Shown here one piece after another: positions 55,810 to 64,000 of a stretch of 64,000 nt of DNA. The stretch is from Mytilinidion resinicola (taxonomy: Eukaryota > Ascomycota > Dothideomycetes > Mytilinidiales > Mytilinidiaceae): contig NW_022985463.1 in NCBI RefSeq assembly GCF_010093595.1, positions 67,323-131,322 of the forward strand. The letters are read 5' to 3'. The position numbers and the translations under genes are program-made. Positions within the stretch are counted from its first letter, which is position 1; each line of letters starts with the position of its first letter. The notes beneath the pieces were generated by a model that was not told the DNA's origin, did not search any database, and worked only from the letters and a program-made list of their open reading frames with translations.

Positions 55810-56538
55810 CGTTTTTGCTTTTCTTTATCTCTATAGGTATGATAATAGTAAACCTTTAGTAATAATACGTTATGATAATGCTGCAAGCAGGGGTTCAAGG
55901 GCTCAAGGAGGAGCGTTGATTGTATTCTAGGTATAGTATCAGGTGGAGAATCAAGACGTTGGGTAAAGAATAGGAATTCGGGGCAGCTCGTGAAGGTATA
56001 TAAGGGTGGCCAAGCGCGCGGCGCAGGCTATCCAGAATTAGAAGATAGAAAAGGGGCGCGTTTATCCCTGGATCTGTGATACTTTAGAGGAAAGCGGCGG
56101 TAGTATTTAAAAGACATTGGCTTGTTCTCTAAGATCCGAATAGGAAATAAGATTCTCTCTGCCGCATTAGAAGTTATGTATGTTTCCCTAGATAGGCGGT
56201 GGGGAAGGATCGGTATATTGTTAAAGGTGATTACCGTGACAGTTTAAAACCATCAATCCGACACTAGGAAAAGCCTACAGCAGCTACGGCATCAAGTCTA
56301 CACCTCACTCAAATCTTCAATATCTTAGGCATTAAGTCCCGCTCCTGTCACCTCTATCCTGGACCCTCTCTGAAACTCGAAGGAACACCCTAGCAGCGCT
56401 CACTTACACCATCAGAGACCTTTTCTGACACGCTGACGTGCAATCTCGCAAAAGACATTTTTATAAAAGCTTTCCTATAGTCAATCAAACCGAAGATCAA
56501 CCAAGACGGGGACCGATTTTGGGGGTTCCAGCTCCCAT
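55810..56538. other. LINE 5' flank and gene spacer
   Basis: The first part may be LINE 5' leader, but I could not fix its end or a target-site duplication. The rest is the 3' flank of the HET gene. No gene is visible. Confidence 0.45.
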
Positions 56539-58780
56539 TCAGACGATAATTACAGTTTCTGTCTTCCAGGGCTCTTTCCTCAGCTCCGTAACTACAGCAT
56601 TAGCAGCCTTCTGCCCCTTGCCTTTTCCCTCCCGTGGGCCAAGGCGTGCGGCACGAGACTTATCCAACTCCTCCAATTTAGCAATGAGAGCTGGCGATGC
56701 CGCACTATCCTCAGGAAAATACCGGAGCGTGATGACCCCAACACGATGATACACGGTGATGCCGTTTGAGACTTCGCCCGTGGCTTCCAGCACGAGCAGA
56801 TCTAGCGAACCTATGCCCTCAAGCATCTGCAGTGCTGCGAAATGGCCTTCGGGCGGAGAAGAGTACCTGTGTTCAACGCCTTCTGGGCTTTCTTTCTCGG
56901 CGGTTTCGGAAATATGCCGCGCAAATGCTGACATTGACGCTTCCGAGGAATTCCATTCTTTGTTGTAAAGTCTTGGTGCTTTCTTCAACGGGCCAGTGAT
57001 GGTAACGCTGCCGCTTTTCACGCCACCAAAGGGATCGTGTTGATCAACGAGGTCGATCTGTACGTCCTCGACTCGTGATAAAGCTTGGAAATGATTATTG
57101 TTCTTCTGGCTGTTTTTCACACGCTCATACCCAACACTGGCCCAGCTCCAAGACGGAAAGGCAATATTGACAGCTCGCATGCTGTCGGCCAATTGTCGAG
57201 GGATAAGCTTTGCGCCTTTGGTGTGCCACATAAGCCCTCTGATCAAGTCTGGTTTCCACAGGCCAGCCGCGTAATCACGGCTGCGAATCGTGTTGCCGAA
57301 TATTCTGGCAAGGCCTGATATTGCCAACAGACGATCGCTGATGCATTTGAATCTCCTCTGGGTATATTCCTCGATGAAGTCGTACCACAAATGAAAAGTT
57401 TCCGGTTCCAACAGCAGGGGATAGTCCAAGCTGCTTGGTATGTAGTCTGGAAACCTTTTGAATTTCATAAATGTGTCTAATCTCCAGAGCCATCCAGATC
57501 CGAAAGCGATATCATCGGAGTATTTCAGGATTTCATCGACCTCGGCTTGGAGGCTTTTTGTTACGCCTCTTTCGAATCGCTGTTCTTCGCCGCATTTCCA
57601 GATCATTTGAGAGGATGTGTAGTGCAGCAGCCGACTGGGAAGTAGACCTTCTTGCATCGTCCATCCTCGTTTACTCCAGGGCCCGTTGAGCTCGTCTTCG
57701 CTCTTGTCCCATTCTGACGAGACGAACACTTTCGCTTGAGGCTTATCACCGGTCGGGTCTCCAGCAGTGTTGCTAGACCATAGGATGGGAATGTATTGGA
57801 GCTCGCGATCCTTCAGAAATCCATCCTTCACAGAGTTTGAGCTGGCGACGACAAGAGTCACCGTTGACCCTCCGTAGATTTCATTCATTTTAGAAGCCTG
57901 TTCGATCCAGTCGTTTCCGTTGTCCTCTTGAATGATGCACAGTGCATCAATCCAAATGTATGTGATCTCCAAGGCCCTGGTAACCAAGATAGCATCCTGG
58001 ACCGTAGTGTCGAATTCATTCAAAGGGATTCCATTCCTCAGCTTGTCCATGGTTTTCTCGGTAAGCTTCATCGAAGGCTCTTCTCCCCAGCAATAGCTTA
58101 GAGACAGCCATCTCAAGTGTCGAGAACCAAGGGAAGTTTTCACCAGAAATGGATTCTGGGTTTCGTTGCCGACGTTGATCAATCGTTTCGGCGGCTTCTG
58201 ATATTCAGCGGTGGGTTTGCAAGAGTCATGGTTCTCCAAACAGTCTCTCAACCAACCGGAAGCAGTTGCGAGTGATGCCTTGGAGCCGGGATCCTTCTCA
58301 ATCGTCTTTAGAATCGCCGGCGAACTATCCTCTTTCATCTTACGACCCGAGAAAAATTCCCTGGCTTTAGACCAATATTAGGCTTCATCACAAGATATTA
58401 CAAAGGTAATACTCACCATCAGCTTCATTCATAGAGAAATCAAGGCCGCATAGCTGAATCAGTTCTTCTTCTGTATCAAAACACACTTCAATCTTGTTGC
58501 CAAACGCACGAAAAATGATCGGTAATCCTCTTGCCTCTTCTGCATCGATGACTCCTCTCTTCTCAAAGGCTTGGAATATGACTTTGCAAAGATTGCAACT
58601 TCCACTTGATTTTTCGATCGCGAAAATGTCGTCGTGATGCCTAGCCTTCGATGAGTTATCGGACGGGGGCGGGTCATCATAGTCCCCGCCGTGAGTTTCT
58701 TGCCTCTCTCGACATGATTGAAGGCAAGCAATAAGGAGGGTGCGAAAGTCTACCTTTTTGCATGTTGCGCACAAGGCCAT
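56539..58780 (-). CDS. HET-domain protein
   Basis: Two exons, 58780-58402 and 58364-56539, sum to 2205 nt, 734 residues. The intron model (GTAATA donor, AAAG acceptor) was chosen because the nearer GTGAGT donor gives stops. The N-terminus 'MALCATCKKVDFRTLLI' is Cys-containing. The HET block reads 'LSLSYCWGE', 'TTVQDAILVTRALEITYIWI', 'DALCIIQEDNGNDWIEQASK' and 'MNEIYGGSTVTLVVA', followed by 'WSKRGWTMQEGLLPSRLLHY' and 'MIWKCGEEQRFERG', all standard for the family. Such proteins can trigger vegetative incompatibility or defence cell death; most are uncharacterised. The Cys-rich start and intact frame argue for a working gene. Confidence 0.9.
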
Positions 58781-59571
58781 TTTATAAAGATGATAGAAGT
58801 GAATAATGCAAATAGCAGTAGAGTAGTTATGCCGATGGCAGCTCAAAAACCAAGAAAGTCTCAGCCTGGTGACCGACACAGAAAGCATGCTAGTGTGATT
58901 TAGGCAACAAGGCATCCGCAGGTTTGCAGCGAACTGAATTCAACCATACAGGTACTAAGCGACCAACGCCAAAAGCTTAGGAAAAAGTCGCTAGCGGGGT
59001 AACTACTTTCTTCTAAGAATTATGATCATTTCTTTGATAGAAAATGGTCACAAAGTGGGTTCTGCCTTGCGATATCGTACATACTGGGAAAAAACGGACC
59101 TTTTAGAGCCTTCGGTGGTCTAAGAGGCGGAAGGGTGGGTGAAGTAAAGTAACAAGAGTTATCTATACCCAGTAGTGCCTTCCTTCCCGTCAAGTTCGTA
59201 TATATAGACGCATCATAACCCTTAATCCATGCCACAAACCCCAAAATCTCGCATTAATTACCAACTACACTCGCGCCCCATTTTCCAGAAAAACACAACC
59301 TTTTCATCCATCTACCAGATAGGGCCCAACCACCTCGCCAGCCTCCACCAAAAAGCCTATCGCTCTAATAGTTATATAAGCTGGCGTCAGAGACTTTAGA
59401 AGTTACCACCATCGACCTAGATTTCGTACGCTGTGCGAACCTCTCGGGGCTAGGAGCATTACCTGTCCCAGGCCCACCTCTCCCACTCTCAAGAATCCCG
59501 AAAGCGTCTACGAATCTCCCCCAATACCACCTTTACCACCGCGTCATCGCCCCTACCCCATTCGTCACCGC
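58781..59571. other. Intergenic region
   Basis: Leader of the HET gene on the left. At 59155-59193 lies a 39-bp motif also found at 42563-42600 in the other orientation. No gene is supported. Confidence 0.5.
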
Positions 59572-60894
59572 CTAGTAAGCCCCCGGAGTCCGCCCCCGCC
59601 TTATAGAAACCTCGGAGAGAGTTGGTGCGAGGCGCTCTGCCGGAACCGCTCCCAGCATCGATGGATGTGTTGGTGAAGAGTCGGTAGAGGTGGGCGTGCG
59701 GCTTGGAGTCCTAGGGCCACTGGCGTCTGCGGGTGCTTCAGAGAGAGCTGGAGCGGGGTGGTCTGCTGGAGACGCACCCGGCGTCGAGGAGTCCGGTGGC
59801 GGAGCGGCGGTGTTGGTGGGCTTGCGGCTGGGAGGTTTAAGCAGGTTTGAGAATGCGACGTCCACGGGGATGTTAGAGCGAGGGGGTTTGCGCGTACTAG
59901 CTTCGCCCTCGGTGGCTGGGTTGGGGGAGGGGTTGGTGGTGGGATTGGTGGCGGGGGGTGTTGAGAGGAAGGCTGAGAAAGACAGGTCTGAGGAGGTGGG
60001 TGCAAGTCGTGAGAAATTCCTGCTGCGGGTTGGAAAGGGTGGGGTGCTGGTAGGTAATGGTTTAGCGGCACCTTTTCCCTTGCGCGGAGAGAGGTCAAGC
60101 TCGCTTTTGTTGCCGCTGTCTAGATCTTCTTCCAAGCCCTGGGGCTGGGTGGTTGCGAGTTTCGGATGGTCCTTCTGCTCTTCCTGCTTGTCGTGTATAC
60201 TGCGATCATGGCCCTCCTCCGGTATGCCGTCTCCCTCGGTCCCACCATACACACTCTCAGCTTTGAATCCGTGATTCACTCTCTGCTTCTTTTTCTTTCC
60301 CTTTCCTTTTCCCTTTCCCTTTCCTTCACTCTCCTCCCCCCTACGGTGGGCACCCACGTCCTTCCACTCCCCATTCTCCTCATCAAATTCCGGCGGCCAC
60401 ACCACAACCCCATCCCCCTCCCCATCCCCATCCGTCATGCCATCCGTACTATCTTCCTCCCACTGGTAATACCTCCTCCTCCTCTCCCGTCCCTCCACCC
60501 CATCCCCAGTCGCCGGATCTTCCATACTTGCCCGCCGCGCCGCCTCAACCCACTCACTCCCCTCCTTATCCTCCATCAATCTCGCCGTCACCGCCTCGAC
60601 CGTCTCTCGCGTCCACCGAACCGAAGCAGCCAGAATCCCAAACGCGCTGCTGGCTAAGTTCTCCCCCAATACCCTCGCCTTCTGAGGCTGGGGACGGTCG
60701 GGGTGCGGTGTTGGCGGGCGGGCTAGGGGGTTGATTCTGCTGGCTATGCCTGCTATGCCTGCTATGCCTGCTATGCCTGTTGCGAAGTTGGTCGTTGCTG
60801 CGCGGAGCTGGGGCAGCTGCTCCAGCAGATAGGTAAGCGCTTGGTCAAGCTCGTGGGGAGGCTCGTGTGGGGGGAGGGTGGTCGTGCGAGGCAT
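59572..60894 (-). CDS. Low-complexity, largely disordered hypothetical protein
   Basis: A single-exon protein of 440 residues. The N-terminal ~130 residues look folded and helical ('LDQALTYLLEQLPQLRAATT', 'SSAFGILAASVRWTRETVEA') with a tandem GIA repeat from 9-bp units at 60748-60779. The rest is disordered: acidic stretches, a GKGKGKGKGKKKK run, then Pro/Ser/Thr-rich sequence with a duplicated block ('GASPADHPAPALSEAPA' and 'GAVPAERLAPTLSEVSI'). No domain is recognised. The codon-level openness over 1.3 kb is partly due to high GC and low complexity, so confidence is moderate. Confidence 0.55.
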   Translation of the reverse strand: MPRTTTLPPHEPPHELDQALTYLLEQLPQLRAATTNFATGIAGIAGIAGIASRINPLARPPTPHPDRPQPQKARVLGENLASSAFGILAASVRWTRETVEAVTARLMEDKEGSEWVEAARRASMEDPATGDGVEGRERRRRYYQWEEDSTDGMTDGDGEGDGVVVWPPEFDEENGEWKDVGAHRRGEESEGKGKGKGKGKKKKQRVNHGFKAESVYGGTEGDGIPEEGHDRSIHDKQEEQKDHPKLATTQPQGLEEDLDSGNKSELDLSPRKGKGAAKPLPTSTPPFPTRSRNFSRLAPTSSDLSFSAFLSTPPATNPTTNPSPNPATEGEASTRKPPRSNIPVDVAFSNLLKPPSRKPTNTAAPPPDSSTPGASPADHPAPALSEAPADASGPRTPSRTPTSTDSSPTHPSMLGAVPAERLAPTLSEVSIRRGRTPGAY

Positions 60895-61709
60895 CTGCTT
60901 CTATTTTCTGCGGTACTGTACGAGTCGTGCGTTGGAGGTCGTGTTTAAGGCGGAAGAGGCAGAAGTCACTGGAAAACGACCCGAAGTTGATGGCTGTCGA
61001 TGCTAGTCGATGGCATAGAGGGTTGATGAAGAACGAAGGAAGGCAGATGACAGATTCGCGATGGAAGTATGAAATATTTTCCGTGCGTGAGAGTGCCAGA
61101 GTTGAGAGTGTGGCGAGCCATGGAAAGGGAAGAAATTGAGTGTGAGGAATTCGACGTTGATATTGGGGGAATATGACGGGGAGTATGGACGTGATGTTAG
61201 TGGTCGAAATTTAAGTAAAAACTATGGATATGGAAAAAACTTAATCATCAGAAATCAACGTAAAAACGAAGAAATGTGGTTCCTAAAAATATAGATGTAG
61301 TGCTAGCTAGGCACTCGAGTTGCACTGAGCGCACGGTACCAAAGGAAAGTGTACTATGGAACGGCTAGAAGAAGTGGGAACCACACCATCGACTGTTCAG
61401 CCATTATGACTAGGTGGGTATTCAAAGTGGAGGCGACGACTGCATCCTAGCCTAGCTCGTAGTTAACAGTAATTTAGTAGTGTTTCACCTGCTACAGATT
61501 TGGCGCATTGCAAGATACGACAGTGCGCGCATGGATTCGATTCGCTACGTCTATATTCGTCGATGATGATGCTGAGACTGTTTACCATAAATCATGCCAG
61601 GTCGTCTAATATATCACAAGGTATTCGAAACGTAACGCAAACTCGCATGCTGCAACAAACGCTCTAGTCAGTACGCCTAATGCTGATGCCGATGCCGGAG
61701 TCCAGCAAT
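60895..61709. other. Intergenic region
   Basis: Leader of the disordered-protein gene and 3' flank of the HAD gene. No repeat or gene seen. Confidence 0.55.
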
Positions 61710-62514
61710 CTATAGCTTCGCCACAGCCGCCTCGACCGCCTCGAGGGCCTTGGGGAACTCCTCCCAGTGACGCATGACATAGATGGCGCCGCACTCGTTC
61801 TTGAGCATGTCGTACATGGTCTGCTGCTCATCTGCCTCGTAGGGGCCGACATAGCCGATGAGGGGGATCTCCGCCCTCTTGGCGGCCGTGGCACCAGAGC
61901 GGCTGTCCTCGACGGCGACGCACTCGGCAGTGGTGACGCCGAGGTCCTTGCAGGCGTAGAGGTAGATGGCCGGGTCGGGTTTGGAGGTCGGCTTGGGTAG
62001 CGAGGTGGCAGCGCTGTAGACGTGGTTGTCCTTGAAGTACTTGTCCAGACCCGTCTTCTTGATGCTGGCAACGACTCTGCTGAGGGCCGACGACGAGACG
62101 ACAGCGAGCAAGTAGTGCTTCTTCGCGAAGAGGGCATCGAGCTCGGGCACGACACCAGGGCACGGCTGGGCCTTCTTCTCGAGTGTCTCAATGACCTTGC
62201 CCAGCTCACGGTCGACGTAGGCGTCGAATTCTGAGTCGGTGAGGGTAAAGTTGTATTTCTTGCACAGAGACGTCATCATGCCGCGGAAGTTTTGGCCGAC
62301 GAAGTCCTTGAGGAGGGAGGGGCCGGTGTAGCGGTCGGGTTCGCCCTTGGACTCGAGGATTTCGTTGGCGAGCTCGGCGCAGGCCTCGAAGGCGAGCTCT
62401 TCGGACAGGACGAGCGTGTTGTCGCAGTCGAAGAGGATGGTGGTGATCTGAGCGGGGTTAGCGGGGGATTAGGGGATTAGGGGCAGGCTGAAGCGGGAGA
62501 CTGACTTTGCCCAT
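61710..62514 (-). CDS. HAD-superfamily hydrolase
   Basis: Two exons, 62514-62506 (only MGK) and 62447-61710, give 248 residues. Motif I is 'ILFDCDNTLVLSEE' with the nucleophile Asp10 and Asp12. 'LLAVVSSSAL' carries motif II Ser. Lys in 'LPKPTSKPDPAIYLYACK' and 'CVAVEDSRSGATAAKRAEIP' supply motifs III and IV. The cap ('MMTSLCKKYNFTLTDSEFDA') is alpha-helical, as in the phosphoglucomutase/phosphatase-like group acting on small phosphorylated sugars or polyols. No signal peptide, so cytosolic. The 9-nt first exon is unusual but the splice sites (GTCAGT, CTCAG) fit and the motif I strand requires it. Confidence 0.88.
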
Positions 62515-64000
62515 GGTTGCGGTGTCAATTGGGACGCTGGAGGGGACGTGAAGTGGCTGCTTTGGGTGAAAGAAGTGGAGAGGCTGAGAGACGAAGTGTG
62601 GGGAAAAAAGAAGTTAAATAGCGACAATGGCGGGGCGGCGACGGGGGTTCTTTCAAGCAGAAGGGCAGAAGGGGCGACGACGGCGGGCAGGTACGACGCA
62701 GGATGTAGGCAGCAGGCAGCGAGGATGAATTGCCAAACAGTGGAGAGTGATTGTTGGACAGCGAGGGCGCGCGAGGAATATATAGCCGGCTCTGGCTGCA
62801 CAGACGGGTGGTTCTTGGGCGACTCCTTGTCAGTGGAGCTTCCCCGACCGCCGCTATTCTCCCATCCCGCACCCGCGCCGCCATGTCCACTCTCCCAACA
62901 GTGTGGGGGACACCGTCGATAAACTACCCTCCATCTAGCGTAGCGCTGGGGTTTCATCTGCGGCCGCGACGTCGTTGCTTTTTCGGCAGCGCGAGTGTTG
63001 AGCTTGGTACCTTTTTGATGTCTCAACGTCTTCTTCTCTTCCAAAGTCACATGCAACTTGTTCATATGAGGCATTTGAAGCCCTATATTCGATGCTTGTA
63101 TGTGCCTCAGTGCACTATACTCTACTCCTTGGGCCTCGACGCTTGCACCCCTCTCATCAATCTTCGTACCCATCTGCCCATCTAACACCATCTCGATTCA
63201 GGCACGGAGCATGGCACTACTGATAGTCCATCTCCCTTGACCGCTGCTTCTGTCGCACATGGATTCAGCTTCGAGGCTGTGCGTGGATGCGCCGCCTGCA
63301 TAAAGGCGTCTCGGCAGTCATGCAGCACACTGCCCATCCTACCACCCCGCGCCTCACCGACGAGGAACGGCTGACTGCAGTTAGGCCTCTTTTCTCCAAC
63401 TTCATATGCATGCATTCGCTGGCAGACCACGCCTGAGCCCAATCTGCACATGAACCCCGCCGGTCCGACCTCCTTGACATGTCGGCCGTCAACCTGACCA
63501 AGCAGATCAAGAGCCTGGCCCACCTGGACAGCCGCCGGGCCACCAGCCATGGGAGAGACGCTGCCCGCCCTGCATCGAGTAAAGGACCACGCGGGAAAAA
63601 GGAACTTAGCGTGACTTGACCCCGAATTCGAAGACGCAGCACGTGCGCCGTTCAAGCGCTCCATCGCCGTCCCGAGCTTCGTTCATCATTGGTCCCGGGA
63701 CCAGAGATCGCTAGGGGGAACGAGTCCAAAGCCGCAGCCTAGTGAGCCTCTTTGTCAGAGCCTCATGCGAATCTAACATTAGCCCAGACGACTGTCTTGG
63801 AGATGAACCAAATACCCGAGAAAGAAAGCCCAGGCGGCGGAACTCTAAACATCCTACTCCAGTCCTGCAGACTCGAACACAGTCATCGCCAATCATCGCT
63901 ACCCTACCTTTGTACCATCCTATAATCTTTCACGCATCCCCACCAAAGCCCCATTAATGCAAGCAGCATAAACAGCAAAGTCGATGGACCATCGCCAGGC
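62515..64000. other. Right-end region, no supported gene
   Basis: The 62469-63191 minus frame overlaps the HAD leader and is Ser/Pro/His-rich without features. Frames at 63182-63664 likewise look like chance frames. No repeat or RNA gene recognised. Confidence 0.45.

Noticed and set aside
59690..60657. Two long plus frames opposite the disordered protein
   Set aside because: Low-complexity shadows; the minus frame is longer and has a folded-looking N-terminus, though I keep only moderate confidence in it.
62469..63191. 240-codon minus-strand frame overlapping the HAD gene leader
   Set aside because: It runs through the HAD 5' UTR and first intron, is Ser/Pro/His-rich and has no domain.
1..64000. 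Biosynthetic gene cluster around the monooxygenase, permease and MFS genes
   Set aside because: They are tens of kb apart, on unrelated loci, with no PKS, NRPS, terpene synthase or cluster regulator between them.
1..64000. CRISPR arrays, tRNA and rRNA genes
   Set aside because: None recognised by eye; a CRISPR is not expected in a fungal genome and the repeats found have no spacer structure.

Overview
The window looks like nuclear DNA of a filamentous ascomycete (Pezizomycotina). Genes carry short GT-AG introns of about 45-120 bp, and the families present are typical of these fungi: HET, NACHT/STAND, DUF6604, RTA1-like, SMP-30, IPK1 and yeast-type amino-acid permease. A Tad1-like LINE is partly degraded to very AT-rich sequence, as RIP would do. 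I cannot name a species. One run of 825 Ns (49955-50779) interrupts the assembly. I recognised no rRNA, tRNA or CRISPR.

Layout. 1-2723 (-): WD40-like gene running off the left edge. 3320-5552 (+): amino-acid permease. 6360-8840 (-): Cys-rich multi-pass membrane protein. 11089-12248 (+): Cys-rich single-pass surface protein, with a frameshifted relic of a paralogue at about 12850-13010. 13459-14541 (+): SMP-30/gluconolactonase. 14883-17532 (+): NACHT STAND protein. 17.5-22.9 kb is a decayed accessory stretch: an unknown gene carrying an intron-like insertion element, a broken M35-like metalloprotease, a broken second gene (DUF7730-like) and two long hairpins. 22924-24048 (-): F-box protein. 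26558-28289 (+): MFS transporter. 28.3-31.7 kb: a tandem segmental duplication with two copies of a tiny membrane-protein gene. 31932-33149 (-): inositol-pentakisphosphate 2-kinase. 35339-36517 (+): RTA1-like protein. 36895-37502 (-): MARVEL-like protein with an early stop. 38930-41080 (-): Baeyer-Villiger-type flavin monooxygenase. 42715-43347 (-): conserved hypothetical. 44198-45286 (+): secreted PLC-like phosphodiesterase. 45645-45983: very clean inverted repeat. 46205-48983 (+): DUF6604 protein. 49887 to about 55809 (-): LINE. 56539-58780 (-): HET protein. 59572-60894 (-): disordered protein. 61710-62514 (-): HAD hydrolase.

The most interesting signal is a pair of elements, 18514-18761 and 55065-55337, found inside two unrelated minus-strand reading frames. 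Both have 10-bp terminal inverted repeats (ACTCAGGTTG...CAACCTGAGT), 5-bp target duplications (GAAGT and GAAGG on the coding strand), conserved ends and unrelated cores. Each breaks its host frame, yet removing the interval between a GT and an AG that lie inside the inverted repeats restores frame in both hosts. One copy also shows a good branch-point match. They look like a mobile, self-spliceable intron family (an introner-type element), one of them nested in a LINE ORF1. This is inference from two copies; transcript data would decide.

The genes do not form an evident biosynthetic cluster. Several (NACHT, HET, DUF6604) belong to families tied to fungal self/non-self recognition or of unknown function in the same genomic niches, and they sit next to repeats.
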